From an uncultured Bacteroidota bacterium (GTDB lineage Bacteria > Bacteroidota > Bacteroidia > AKYH767-A > JABDAW01), in NCBI GenBank assembly GCA_903844645.1, contig CAIMUP010000042.1, positions 1 through 34,191 of the forward strand: 34,191 nucleotides of DNA, in the 5' to 3' direction. The translations under genes and the position numbers were made by a program. The notes under the pieces are model-generated. The model did no database searches. It saw only the letters and a list, made by a program, of their open reading frames with translations, and was not told the DNA's origin. Each line of letters opens with the position of its first letter. Positions within the stretch are counted from its first letter, which is position 1. Below are positions 1-9,367 of this stretch, piece by piece.

Positions 1-17
1 ATTTCCAGGAGATTTCC

Positions 18-317
18 AATACTGCTATTCTATTCAAAATCCATTTTCGCTTTAATATCATTAATGAAGTACAGTGGAAACTACAGTATGGAATGGACTT
101 CATTAATGAAGTACAAACAAAACTAAAGTATTCCTTGTACTTCATTATTGATGTTTTATCAAAACCACAGTTTTTATCGTACTTCATTAATGAAGTTCAA
201 ACAAAACTAAAGTTTTTATCATGCTTCATTAATGAAGTCCATTCCATACTGTAGTTTCCACTGTACTTCATTAATGATATTAAAGCGAAAATGGATTTTG
301 AATAGAATAGCAGTATT
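18..317. repeat. Array A: 42-bp period dyad array inside a 94-bp perfect inverted repeat
   Basis: The palindrome CTTCATTAATGAAG, or a close variant, begins at 56, 98, 140, 182, 224 and 266, exactly 42 bp apart. Midway between copies, on a 21-bp grid (centres about 83.5, 125.5, 167.5, 209.5), sits a second dyad of the form AAAACTnnAGTTTT. Bases 18-111 are the perfect reverse complement of 224-317 (94 bp, no mismatch), so the whole array can fold on itself around a 112-base loop that contains further copies. It lies about 235 bp downstream of the patatin-like gene, which reads leftward. The rest of the gap (318-551) is AT-rich and holds nothing I recognise. No transposase or cas gene is visible. 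Confidence 0.95.
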
Positions 318-551
318 AAGAATCTGGAGAAACGCTACTAATAATAGAATAGGAGTATTAGGAATCTTGTGGAAATTCGTTATTGGCTTAATAGCAATAA
401 TCGGAATTTAGCGGAACTTAATTTTCGATCATAGTTCCAAAAGCGAAACGTATCAAGAATCAATTTTTAGGTAAAAACCGAATTGTAATAGTTGCTAAAA
501 CAGGGTTTTTAGGTCTTTCGCTTTATTGCTTATTTCTTAAAACCGAAGTTC

Positions 552-2819
552 TTATTTATCAGTATCTAACAAGGTTTTGAGTTTGTCAAGATTTGCCTGA
601 TTGACCTGATATTGGGTGCTTTGGGTAATGATAATTTTCTCCTTCGTAGTAAGATGCCAATTCATCGAAACCTGTTCTTTGGAATAAGGTAATTGGAAGG
701 TTATCCAATCTATTTTATTCGGAAACCAGGCGGAGGAATATTGCATATATTCATCGAAAGAATAGTCTTGAAACTTCATGTAATTACTGTAAATAGTGCC
801 CAGCGGCGTGAAGATACTGTGGAGCAATCCGCGTTCATCAGATTCCTCGAGAGGGCTCTGTTTGTAGGTGTCTCGAATTTGGAGAAAGATGACGCCGCTG
901 GTATTTTTAGCGATCCATTCTCTGAAAACGTAGAGAAATTTGATGGATGTTTTCATCCCGAAATTATCGCGTACGCCGGCATCCATAACGTCCATCACTG
1001 GTTTGGTCGGCAGGGACACATTTGGGAGGATGTACGGGAAGGTAGAATTCATGCGGATGATGCTCATGAATTTCGTATTCATCGGGTCGTGGTCTTTTAA
1101 TAATCTGGTATATTCTACGCCATCCTGAAGTGGGTTAAAGGTAAGATGGTTGTGGAGATTGGTGTTGATAAGATAAGAAATATTTTGTGGAGAAATCAAT
1201 AATCTTCTGCCATCTTCAACAATGGTCGGGGAGAAAATCATCATCGGTATTTCGGCATTGGCTTCGGCATATTGGTAGTCTTTTAATCGTTTATCCATCA
1301 CGAAATCGGTGTTTTCATTTAATGTTTTTTCGAAGGCATACGCCCTGTCTTTTTTATATTCATAAGTACCATCTTTAAATTTCTCTATGCTCACTAATAA
1401 ATCATTCACCACAATCGAGAAAGCGATAGGGTTTAAGAGGTCTTTACTTATTTTTGATTCATAGAAATACCGTTGCTTCGTATTGGTAGAAGTAAACAAA
1501 TGGCGGTAAAACAATTCTCGGAAATAACTGGCACCGATCATCCCGCCAGAAGCCCCGCTGATGACCATAGTATTCTTCAAAAGCCTGCCATTCATCATGC
1601 TATCCGCCATGCTCAATACATGGAATGTCCATAGTGCAGATCGCAATCCGCCACCACTTACATCAATGAATATCATCTTCGGTTTTTCGGTTGGAGACAA
1701 GGTGTTTTTGTCCTTCCACTTCTCTAAGGTAAGTAATGTGTTTTTAATATCCGCATCGTTGAATTTATGCTGGAGTTGATCTATATCCGAGATATTATAA
1801 GGAGTAGATTTATGTCCATAATCCAAGCCGTAAGCCGAGTTAATCTTGGCAAAGAATGACCTACCAGATAAAATACTGATGATAATAAAAGCCCCTATCA
1901 CCATCGGTATTGCCCATCCCTTCAGCCAATACCTTATGGCACTGCCAAGCATGATAAGGATGGATAAAATCAACATGATGCTTGCCCCGGCAGGAATCCT
2001 GAAGAAGGGAACTTCCTTAAATAATCCGATGCTTAATATCAATACCACGGAGGTAAACTCAAAGATAAAAGCATTACGATGATTTTGCTGATAAACCTTA
2101 GCAAGCGTCTTGGCATCGTAATGCTCTGTTCCCCGAACCAAACGTATTTGCCGGAAGTTGCTTAGATAGGTTTCGATGCGCCATTTAATATGGATTCCTT
2201 GATCTATATTTTTATCTTGAGGTTTACTTTTTTCATACTCTTCAAAGCTACCAAACGAAGGATGTTCGGCAGGGGTGGCACCATAAGAAAGAATATCCTT
2301 GTTGGTGGATGAAAAGTAAATAATAGTGGTGATGACAATTCCCAATATCCCTGAAAAGAAGCCCGCCACCTTGAATAATATGTCGGAAATATCTTTGTAT
2401 TCATTGTTCATCTGAAAAGAAATAAAGTTTACCAGATACACGATGATGAAAGCTATTGGGACAATGGAATTATTCACCGTGAACTTATAAAAAGGCTTTG
2501 AAAGGGTTGCCAGGAAAGGGAAGCGGCGAGCATTGATAATATAACTGGAGATATTAAATGCCATAATGACAGCCCCCGTAGCAAGCCCGATGACGAACAT
2601 AGACCAGAAGTCCACCTTACCAAGATATTCGGGGTCGAGGAAGAGATAAGGGATACCGTATTTAACGCCAATTTTATTAAGAATAAAGCAGAACAGAACA
2701 ATCCAATACAATAGAAACAGGTAGTTCCTTTTGATGAGAACGGTAAGCAACTGGAACGGAAAAAAATAGATGAACCTATTAAACCTGATTCTATATGATT
2801 TTGTATCGCGGCGTACCAT
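552..2819 (-). CDS. Polytopic membrane protein with C-terminal patatin-like phospholipase domain
   Basis: 755 aa. The first ~330 residues hold about eight hydrophobic membrane segments, in two groups separated by a charged stretch. The C-terminal half has the patatin-type Ser-Asp lipase signature: a glycine-rich oxyanion loop SGGGLR near residues 387-391, the nucleophile elbow GASGG with Ser424, and the catalytic DAG triplet with Asp613. Family knowledge predicts lipid acyl-hydrolase activity at the inner membrane; the substrate is unknown. Most bacterial patatins are shorter and soluble, so the large membrane half is notable. The start is the first ATG of the frame and is followed by a basic stretch before the first membrane segment. 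It lies 72 bp downstream of ftcD on the same strand and may be cotranscribed with it. Catalytic domain call is firm, function is inferred. Confidence 0.85.
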   Translation of the reverse strand: MVRRDTKSYRIRFNRFIYFFPFQLLTVLIKRNYLFLLYWIVLFCFILNKIGVKYGIPYLFLDPEYLGKVDFWSMFVIGLATGAVIMAFNISSYIINARRFPFLATLSKPFYKFTVNNSIVPIAFIIVYLVNFISFQMNNEYKDISDILFKVAGFFSGILGIVITTIIYFSSTNKDILSYGATPAEHPSFGSFEEYEKSKPQDKNIDQGIHIKWRIETYLSNFRQIRLVRGTEHYDAKTLAKVYQQNHRNAFIFEFTSVVLILSIGLFKEVPFFRIPAGASIMLILSILIMLGSAIRYWLKGWAIPMVIGAFIIISILSGRSFFAKINSAYGLDYGHKSTPYNISDIDQLQHKFNDADIKNTLLTLEKWKDKNTLSPTEKPKMIFIDVSGGGLRSALWTFHVLSMADSMMNGRLLKNTMVISGASGGMIGASYFRELFYRHLFTSTNTKQRYFYESKISKDLLNPIAFSIVVNDLLVSIEKFKDGTYEYKKDRAYAFEKTLNENTDFVMDKRLKDYQYAEANAEIPMMIFSPTIVEDGRRLLISPQNISYLINTNLHNHLTFNPLQDGVEYTRLLKDHDPMNTKFMSIIRMNSTFPYILPNVSLPTKPVMDVMDAGVRDNFGMKTSIKFLYVFREWIAKNTSGVIFLQIRDTYKQSPLEESDERGLLHSIFTPLGTIYSNYMKFQDYSFDEYMQYSSAWFPNKIDWITFQLPYSKEQVSMNWHLTTKEKIIITQSTQYQVNQANLDKLKTLLDTDK

Positions 2820-2891
2820 GTTACTCTCGTTTTAGTAAAGTTAATTATTGTACGTTTTGATGAGGGTATCGTTTCAAGTAAGGCTTCTATT

Positions 2892-4586
2892 TTATTTTAT
2901 CTTATCCGATACAACGGCAAGGATTTCCGCTTCCAGAGATATTGCTTGTTGTTCAAGGATAGCGCCTTTTTCGAGAATATCTTTTACATACTCTTTATCA
3001 TCTAAGCTGGCAGCATTAATTTTTACATTGAGGAAGGCACCCATTACCGCAGACCGTGCACACAAAGCTCCTACACCGGCATCGCTAACGGAATTAGGGT
3101 TGCCATTTGTTGCCATCGCCTTGATGATTTCCATCGAGGCGAACACATTTTCCATAACCTTGAAAGGAATCTCGATGGCGTATTTGGTAGCTGCTTGAAT
3201 GGCTGCCTTACGAGCGATCTTTTCTTCTTCATTGCCTTTCGGCAGGGAGAAGGCTTCCATAATTTTATTAAACGCGACCGTATCCTCATCCAAAAGATGA
3301 AGCAAGGTATCCTTGAGCCTTTGTCCTTGCTCTGCAAAAGCAGAAAATTCTACTACACGATGCTCCCATCCTTTCTTGCCTGCCGAAAGATTCGCTACCA
3401 TCGTCGCTAACGATATTCCCAATGCCCCGATATATGCCGCAATAGAGCCACCACCAGGAGCAGGAGAATCGGAGGCTGTTTCATTAGCAAAGGAAGCGAG
3501 GGTCATGGAGGCTAATTTGTTATTCACACTATCTTTCTGCAACTGGTATTCGATAATGCGGTCCTCGGCATTGAACGGAGATAGCTCATCTAACCCCATT
3601 GACTTGACCGCGATATGGATCAGTTCTTTCTCTGAAACCCCTGAGGACAAGCCTTGCTTGTGAAGGAAATATTTTCCGGCATCTATCATGGCAGATAGCG
3701 GAATTAAACCTACCAATTCCGATCCTGTAGCACGTAAACCGCGGTCGGTGGCACTTTTATTGGCTTCCTCGAAAACAATATGCAGAGGCGTCTCACGGAA
3801 GTTGGTAATATTTATCGAAACTTGCGCGATGCCGTATTCCGCTATGTACCATCCGATGGCTTTTACGCCTTTCAGCTTGCCGGGAATGCGTATTTCATTG
3901 CCATGTTCATCTTTAGCGATGGCACCTGATACAGGATCACCGATACGCTTCACGCGTCCTGCCTCCCGAATGTCGAAAGCTACGGAATTAGCTCGTTTGA
4001 CGGACTTGGTATTGAGGTTCACATTGTAGGCTATCAGGAAGTCTCTCGCTCCTATGACGGTTGCCCCTGATTTCGCATTAAATACAGCAGCACCATAGTC
4101 GGGTTGCCAATCCGGCAGCATGATTTTCTTCGCGAAGCCCTCATATTCCCCGTGGCGAATGATAGCCAGGTTCTTCCGTTCTTCATTACTTTGAGCAGCC
4201 TCATAAAGATAGACAGGAATTCCCAATTCTTCTCCGACCCGTTGCCCAAGTTTCTTGGCGTAAGCCGCTGTTTCCTCCATGGTGATGCCGGCAACGGGAA
4301 TCAGAGGGCATACATCGGTAGCACCCATGCGAGGATGTTCACCTTTATGCTTGGTCATATCAATTAATTCGGCAGCCTTCATAATCCCTGCGAAGGCGGC
4401 TTCGATAACTTGTGCTGGCGGTCCGACCATCGTCATAACAGTGCGGTTGGTAGCCTTGCCGGGATCTACATTAAGGAGTTTTACGCCTTCTATTGACCGG
4501 ATGGCGTCAGCGATTTGGTTAATTACATTCATATCGTTCCCTTCGCTGAAGTTGGGAACGCATTCTATCAGTTGTTTCATCATCAT
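2892..4586 (-). CDS. ftcD: Bifunctional glutamate formimidoyltransferase / formimidoyl-THF cyclodeaminase
   Basis: 564 aa, the usual length of the fused enzyme. The N-terminal half begins with the hallmark IECVPNFSEG of formiminotransferases, which move the formimino group from N-formiminoglutamate (histidine degradation) to tetrahydrofolate. The C-terminal ~200 residues, with the SPAPGGGS and AALxG-type helical region, are the cyclodeaminase that releases ammonia to give 5,10-methenyl-THF. Cytoplasmic. The frame opens with three Met codons; the third (start at 4580) gives MKQLIECVPN, the common family N-terminus, and is as likely as the first. A TAnnTTTG-type -7 element lies on the minus strand at 4606-4613. 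No other histidine-utilisation genes are nearby, so the gene is detached from its pathway here. Confidence 0.95.
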   Translation of the reverse strand: MMMKQLIECVPNFSEGNDMNVINQIADAIRSIEGVKLLNVDPGKATNRTVMTMVGPPAQVIEAAFAGIMKAAELIDMTKHKGEHPRMGATDVCPLIPVAGITMEETAAYAKKLGQRVGEELGIPVYLYEAAQSNEERKNLAIIRHGEYEGFAKKIMLPDWQPDYGAAVFNAKSGATVIGARDFLIAYNVNLNTKSVKRANSVAFDIREAGRVKRIGDPVSGAIAKDEHGNEIRIPGKLKGVKAIGWYIAEYGIAQVSINITNFRETPLHIVFEEANKSATDRGLRATGSELVGLIPLSAMIDAGKYFLHKQGLSSGVSEKELIHIAVKSMGLDELSPFNAEDRIIEYQLQKDSVNNKLASMTLASFANETASDSPAPGGGSIAAYIGALGISLATMVANLSAGKKGWEHRVVEFSAFAEQGQRLKDTLLHLLDEDTVAFNKIMEAFSLPKGNEEEKIARKAAIQAATKYAIEIPFKVMENVFASMEIIKAMATNGNPNSVSDAGVGALCARSAVMGAFLNVKINAASLDDKEYVKDILEKGAILEQQAISLEAEILAVVSDKIK

Positions 4587-4605
4587 AATTTTAAGTTATA
4601 CCGTG

Positions 4606-4613
4606 CAAAACTA
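4606..4613 (-). promoter_or_regulatory. Probable -7 box for ftcD
   Basis: Minus-strand TAGTTTTG matches the Bacteroidetes -7 consensus TAnnTTTG and lies 19 bp before the first ATG of ftcD. I see no good -33 TTTG at the expected distance, so this is a single-box call. Confidence 0.4.
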
Positions 4614-4894
4614 ACTTTTTGGGAAGTATTTATTTGGGGGAATGCCAGTTATTTTAAGGAACTGAATTTTTATCCCATAGCGGCGGCGAGCAAAACCGAT
4701 GCGTTACCCGTTTTTGGGATGGGCAGGGATGTGGTCATCGCTTTTTATCCTTTTTTTATCACTGATAAGGGCTTCGCAAGGAGGCGATGCGACATTCTTT
4801 ATTCCTGATTGGAGATTGCCATTCAGGATTCACTCTGAGAGAATAATGCAATATAAGAGGCGATAATTTATTCCCTGTACTCCCCCACAGCCTC

Positions 4895-5035
4895 CCATAA
4901 AAACATCAAGTATTGCCGCCAATCATCGATAAAAACATCAAAGGCAACGATAAAAACATCAAAACCGACGATAAAAACATCAAAGGGCTTGAACAAAACA
5001 TCACTGCCAGCGGCAAAAACATCACTGGCGGGAGG
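4895..5035. repeat. Array B: 21-bp period repeat after the M4 protease stop codon
   Basis: The core AAACATCA occurs at 4901, 4933, 4954, 4975, 4996 and 5017. The last five are exactly 21 bp apart; the first is offset by 32 bp. A core of about 10 bases (AAAAACATCA) is conserved while the ~11-base linker varies. Only a weak dyad (GAT six bases before ATC) is visible in three units. The array begins directly after the stop of the minus-strand M4 protease gene, so it would be the start of that gene's 3' untranslated region. The rest of the gap (4614-4894) has mixed composition with possible hairpins but no gene I can support. Confidence 0.85.
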
Positions 5036-8000
5036 TTATTCTTTGACGATCTTCTTCACCATTTTCCCGTTCGCGCCCTCCATTTCCAAGATATAGATTC
5101 CTTGCGGCAGGCTGCCGATATTCATATTGAATACGTTTTGCCCGACCGTAGGATGGATGGTATTCGATGCCATAATTTGCCCAACCATATCCATTATTTT
5201 AATGGAGAACGGGGAGGTAACGGCGGAAAGTTGGAGTTCGATGGTCAAAAAATCATTCGCCGGGTTCGGAAAGATGCTGAATGAAACGCTGTTGTCGAAC
5301 GTGCTGATACCGACATTGCTGATCACAATCGTCTCGGTAACCGAATCGGTACAACTACCATTCGACACTCTTAATGTAACGTGGTAAGTGCCATACGCGA
5401 GGTAGGTATGCACCGGATTTTGCATCGTGGAGGTATCCCCATCACCAAAACTCCAGTTCCATGTCGTAGAATTGGTAGAAGTATTCGTAAAAGTATAAGT
5501 TAAGGAGCTTTGAACAGAAGTAAAAGACGGGGTAACGCCATTATTCACGACCACCACGATTGGTACACGAGCACTGGTGCATGGCGCAGGGCTAATCTCC
5601 CAATCATAATAGAAATAGAAACGGGTTTGGTCAGCATCGTTGCCAGTAATAGAAATAGAACCGGAAGGATCGGTATAAGGATAAACCGCCCCCTGGGAAT
5701 TACGGTATAAATGGACGTTGCCTTCGCAAGAAATAGTATAACCAGGGGCAGTAATCAATGGGAAGTTGAGGGTAATACGGCTCTCCCCGATAGGAAGATT
5801 AGCGATGACGGAATCTATTAAGTTGCCAGCAGGATCATATAGCCTCACAATGCGATCGCCAGTACCCTGTGCATATACTTTCACAGAAACTAAGGTACAT
5901 GGAGCATTCACATCGAAGAAAATATAGTGGTCATAATTATTAAAACTACCCCCACCCAATGCACTGTCGTGCGGAGTGTCAAACACATTCGCATTCGCGA
6001 TGGTCGTAGCCACATAATAGGTAGTGCTGCCATTCAGGGGAGGTGTTTGGAAGGTGGCTCCGGTATCTATCACACTGCCTCCCGTCGGTTGATGATACCA
6101 ATACTGAACTAAAGGACCATTAGCGGTAAGTAAAAGGGAGTCTCCGCAGTTGATGGTATCAGGAGAAGTAACCGTAGGCTGTGCAGGAGGATTAATGGTG
6201 ATGTAATCCACACGAATCAAAGAATCAGTGCCGCAGGTACCTCCATCCACGAATAACTCCACCGTGAATGTGCCGGCAGTATTGTAGATATGAGTAGGAT
6301 GAGCAGCAGTGCTGGTATCGCCATCACCAAAATGCCAAAGGAATGTACCGGCATTAGAACTGGTATTGGTAAACATCACCGCATCAGGTAGGCTACAGGA
6401 ACTCTGCTGAATGGTCGCGAAGTTACTGGTAACGACAGGGGAGAACTTAGCCCCCACCCCGACAGCATACCAAGCATTGGTAACTGTAATAACCTCTGGT
6501 GTACATGCCCCGTAAAGGTCTGTCGCAGCTTGGATGGAATAGGTTCTGGCATCGGCGTATTGTGCATTAGGGAATAGGTACACGGTTTGCATCCTAAACC
6601 AGATTGCCTCTGCCTTCGCGATGCCCAGCCCCACCACGTTGAAGGTATCGGTGTTGTCATTCACGCCACTGTCTCTCATCGTAACGATGTAATAACAATG
6701 GCTAAGGATGGTACTATTTTGATGAACCTCTTGGGTAGCGAAATCCCAGTATTGCCCAAGGTATGTATCGGGGTTTTGCAAGGACTTCGGGTTCTTCATA
6801 TCGCGGAAAGGGGCACCGCCAATCTCATCTGCAATTAACCAATCTATCGTGGTAGATTGTTTGCCAAAGTGCCGAATAGAATTCCCCATACAATCGCTGA
6901 ATCCTTCATTCATGGCTCCTGGTTCGTTGCCACCGGCAAGTGCTGCGGTGTATTGCGTCAAGCCATGTGTAATCTCATGTCCGGTAATATCCAAGGCTGT
7001 CAAAGGATTATATGTTCCACTGCCATCGCCATAAGTCATCCTTGTTCCATCCCAAAAAGCATTCAGGTAATTCGTGCTGTAATGAACATAAGACAATAGT
7101 TTCAAGCCAAGGTTATCAATACTGTTCCTGTTGAAGGTGGAATCATAAAAATCATACGTCTTCTCGGCACCCCAATGTGCATCTGTGGCATATTGGTCTT
7201 GTGCGGCATTCACATTATTCCAGGTGGTGGTGGCATTGGTGAAATCGGTGGTGGTGTAATTCATGGTGGTCGTCATGTTATACGTTTCGATACCGTTGCC
7301 GCGACCCGTTTCTCTCAAACGATAATGCCCTGCGGTACTATCGGTCATCATTGTTTTTGCTCCGCTATAAACCGTCATGGCGGTAGCTTGAATATTGACA
7401 TCGAGGATTCTATTCTGCTCTAAAACGATGGCTCCGTTCGCTGCATCCACAAAGATATAACTCCGTTTCAAAGGCGATGAGGCATAAACATCGAAGCGGT
7501 ATGCCAGTCGGTAGTTATCGGCTTGGAAGTTGCCATTCAGCGGAGCACAAAACAATTCGCCATGTGGGTAATAGGTCGCATTCGGATTGCCGGTTTCTAA
7601 TTTTAATTGAGCCTCGTCTTGCTGCGATTCCCAACGGTAGCTTTCAGCATTCATGGATCTCAAAGCAACTTGCAAAGCCGATGATTCATTGAGCGAAGCG
7701 ACAGCAGCAACATTGCTTACTGCTCCGAAAAACATCCCATTCATTGAAACAACCTTGTTGTTTTTGGTGTGGACGATCAGCATGGTTCCTTCCATCGGGA
7801 AGCCGTTGAGCGTTTCTTGATAGCGGTAATGTTGCATCCCGATTTTATCTGTTTCGGTGCTTAATAACTTCATGCCGAGAGCGGAATTTATCTTAAAAGT
7901 TACATGAAACCAATTATCGAAAGTCTCGATAGCGACCTCTGATCCTTTACGGAATTGGATGAATGTGGGAACGGTCGAAACATCGCTGGTTCGGATTAGT

Positions 8001-8134
8001 TCGGCTCCGCGAATCAGTTGCTGTGCGTCATTCCCCGTGATGGTTTTTACAGGATTCAGGATGGTAAATCCTGAACAGCAGATGGTAAATCCTGAACAGC
8101 AAACGGCGAGCAGGAGGGTGTACATTTTTTTCAT
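5036..8134 (-). CDS. Secreted M4 (thermolysin-like) metalloprotease with PKD repeats and T9SS sorting domain
   Basis: 1032 aa. In order: signal peptide (~1-28); an FTP/PepSY-type propeptide (~30-230); an M4 catalytic domain with zinc motif HEITH (His386, Glu387, His390) and the third ligand Glu410 in NEGFSD; a PKD domain with FGDGDTS near 600; an Ig-like segment with [10 protein letters not shown]; a lectin-like beta segment; a second PKD domain with FGDGDTS near 900; and a T9SS type A sorting domain from FSIFPNPAN to the lysine-rich end. Predicted to be exported by Sec, moved over the outer membrane by T9SS, then surface-bound or released, degrading extracellular protein. The signal peptide contains a perfect tandem 7-residue duplication (CCSGFTI twice) encoded by a 21-bp repeat. 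Array B follows the stop codon directly. Family assignment is firm. Confidence 0.95.
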   Translation of the reverse strand: MKKMYTLLLAVCCSGFTICCSGFTILNPVKTITGNDAQQLIRGAELIRTSDVSTVPTFIQFRKGSEVAIETFDNWFHVTFKINSALGMKLLSTETDKIGMQHYRYQETLNGFPMEGTMLIVHTKNNKVVSMNGMFFGAVSNVAAVASLNESSALQVALRSMNAESYRWESQQDEAQLKLETGNPNATYYPHGELFCAPLNGNFQADNYRLAYRFDVYASSPLKRSYIFVDAANGAIVLEQNRILDVNIQATAMTVYSGAKTMMTDSTAGHYRLRETGRGNGIETYNMTTTMNYTTTDFTNATTTWNNVNAAQDQYATDAHWGAEKTYDFYDSTFNRNSIDNLGLKLLSYVHYSTNYLNAFWDGTRMTYGDGSGTYNPLTALDITGHEITHGLTQYTAALAGGNEPGAMNEGFSDCMGNSIRHFGKQSTTIDWLIADEIGGAPFRDMKNPKSLQNPDTYLGQYWDFATQEVHQNSTILSHCYYIVTMRDSGVNDNTDTFNVVGLGIAKAEAIWFRMQTVYLFPNAQYADARTYSIQAATDLYGACTPEVITVTNAWYAVGVGAKFSPVVTSNFATIQQSSCSLPDAVMFTNTSSNAGTFLWHFGDGDTSTAAHPTHIYNTAGTFTVELFVDGGTCGTDSLIRVDYITINPPAQPTVTSPDTINCGDSLLLTANGPLVQYWYHQPTGGSVIDTGATFQTPPLNGSTTYYVATTIANANVFDTPHDSALGGGSFNNYDHYIFFDVNAPCTLVSVKVYAQGTGDRIVRLYDPAGNLIDSVIANLPIGESRITLNFPLITAPGYTISCEGNVHLYRNSQGAVYPYTDPSGSISITGNDADQTRFYFYYDWEISPAPCTSARVPIVVVVNNGVTPSFTSVQSSLTYTFTNTSTNSTTWNWSFGDGDTSTMQNPVHTYLAYGTYHVTLRVSNGSCTDSVTETIVISNVGISTFDNSVSFSIFPNPANDFLTIELQLSAVTSPFSIKIMDMVGQIMASNTIHPTVGQNVFNMNIGSLPQGIYILEMEGANGKMVKKIVKE
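8060..8101 (-). repeat. Perfect 21-bp tandem duplication inside the M4 protease signal peptide
   Basis: Bases 8060-8080 are repeated exactly at 8081-8101. Because 21 is a multiple of three, the frame is kept and the signal peptide gains seven residues. The first copy together with its flank forms a dyad: TTCAGGAT and ATCCTGAA around five bases. This is the same unit length as the intergenic arrays of this window. Confidence 0.95.
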
Positions 8135-8177
8135 TCTATTTTATTTTATGTTAGTAATTATTTATTTTATGAAGTGC

Positions 8178-8185
8178 CAAAACTA
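8178..8185 (-). promoter_or_regulatory. Probable -7 box for the M4 protease gene
   Basis: Minus-strand TAGTTTTG fits TAnnTTTG, about 44 bp before the start codon at 8134. The nearest TTTG upstream is only about 16 bp away, shorter than the usual ~19-20, so the -33 element is uncertain. Confidence 0.4.
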
Positions 8186-8226
8186 TAAATCTTATCGGAA
8201 ACAAAAGTAGCCCGAATAATTCTCCC

Positions 8227-8694
8227 CTACCCTTTTTTCAGATTATCCATCACCTTTTTTCTATCCACGCAAATCGCGATTTCGGAAGGAAGCATAACGG
8301 AATATTGATACCCGTTTTTGGTCGTTTTTTGGATTGTTCGACAGATTACATCTTTAGCTTCCAGCCCCTCGATGGCTGTCATGGCAGCGCGATAGCCTAA
8401 AAATTTCGCCCTCCCACTTCCTGAACTGATGACTTCAAAATCCTTGCACAAATCAGCAACATAAAACCGAATGTCATTGCTCCTGTTTTTGACGATGCTA
8501 TTCTTAAAAAGATACCAATAAACCGCCGCCTCGTTGGGCAATAAAAGCGGTTGCAGATAATCCACAATATCACAAACCACTTTCGGCAATTCAATATTGA
8601 TAAAATTTTCCTGGCTGGATTTAATTTTTTCTTCCTGAAGTTCGCTCTCGATTTTATCGCATGCAGCACGGATATTTTTTAATTCTTCTTCCAT
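8227..8694 (-). CDS. Hypothetical protein, possible winged-helix DNA-binding protein
   Basis: 155 aa, not recognised with certainty. Residues 1-25 are acidic/basic heptad-like and may form a short coiled coil. From about 40 the pattern LPNEAAVYWYLFKNS, then a basic FYVADLCKDF and a helix SGSGRAKFLGYRAAMTAIEGLE followed by a beta-hairpin-like DVICRTIQKTTKNGYQYSVML, resembles the helix-turn-helix plus wing of replication-initiator or MarR-like folds. No enzymatic motif, signal peptide or membrane segment. It stands 92 bp upstream of the M4 protease on the same strand, and array C lies directly upstream of it, so it could regulate either, but that is speculation. Confidence 0.7.
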   Translation of the reverse strand: MEEELKNIRAACDKIESELQEEKIKSSQENFINIELPKVVCDIVDYLQPLLLPNEAAVYWYLFKNSIVKNRSNDIRFYVADLCKDFEVISSGSGRAKFLGYRAAMTAIEGLEAKDVICRTIQKTTKNGYQYSVMLPSEIAICVDRKKVMDNLKKG

Positions 8695-8804
8695 TTATTT
8701 CTAATTTATAAGATTGCAATAGTAGCAATAAATTGGGAGGGCACCAGTTTCTAAAATTTTATTTTGTAGAAATATCACAATTTTGGATGCTAAAAATCAG
8801 AATA

Positions 8805-9110
8805 ATGCCCCTCGATAGGCTGTGATGACCAACCCAACTTTATGGCATGGTAGCAAATAGGTTATGATGACCAACCCAACTTTATAGCATGGTAGTAAAT
8901 AAGCTGTGATGACCAACCCAACTTTATGGCATGGTAGTAAATAGGCTATGATGACCAACCCAACTTTATGGCATGGTAGTAAATAGGCTATGATGACCAA
9001 CCCAACTTTATAGCACGGGGGAGAATACGCTATGATGACCAACCCAACTTTATGGTATGGCATCAAATAGGCTATGATGACCAACCCAACTTTATAGCAT
9101 GCCATCCCCA
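8805..9110. repeat. Array C: seven copies of a 42-bp repeat
   Basis: The core GACCAACCCAACTTTAT begins at 8827, 8869, 8911, 8953, 8995, 9037 and 9079, exactly 42 bp apart with no indels. The second half of each unit (GGTAGTAAATAGGCTATGAT-like) is more variable. 42 is twice the 21-bp period of the neighbouring arrays. In some units GCTAT and ATAGC flank the core as a weak dyad. An open frame runs through it only because 42 is a multiple of three. The remainder of the gap (8695-8804 and 9111-9367) is AT-rich with no gene or clear terminator. Confidence 0.95.
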
Positions 9111-9367
9111 ACGTTTTTTTAGGCTGCACATTAATCCGGCATCGGCATCCCAACGATTTTTTATCCCGCCCAAAAATTTAACACAAACCAGACACCCTTT
9201 TTTTATCCCACCCTGAAATTCGGCATTGATAAATTTTTAATTTTTTATCTTAATAATGAAATCATCAGGACATCAAGCAAAGGGTTTTAGCTTGGCTTGA
9301 AATTTTATTGGAGGGGATTCTACACCTCGTACCGATCCAAAACTACAGCGATTGAGTTTATGAGAGT

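Noticed and set aside
56-279. CRISPR array (14-bp palindromic repeat, 28-bp spacers)
   Set aside because: The spacers resemble each other, contain their own dyads on a 21-bp grid and are mirrored between arms; repeats are too short and no cas gene is present.
4515-4808. 97-aa frame upstream of ftcD
   Set aside because: It starts antisense inside ftcD and has no recognisable domain; composition does not support a gene.
8797-9153. 118-aa minus-strand reading frame of KVGLVIIAY-type repeats
   Set aside because: It exists because 42 is a multiple of three; changes between copies are not synonymous-biased and there is no promoter or start context.
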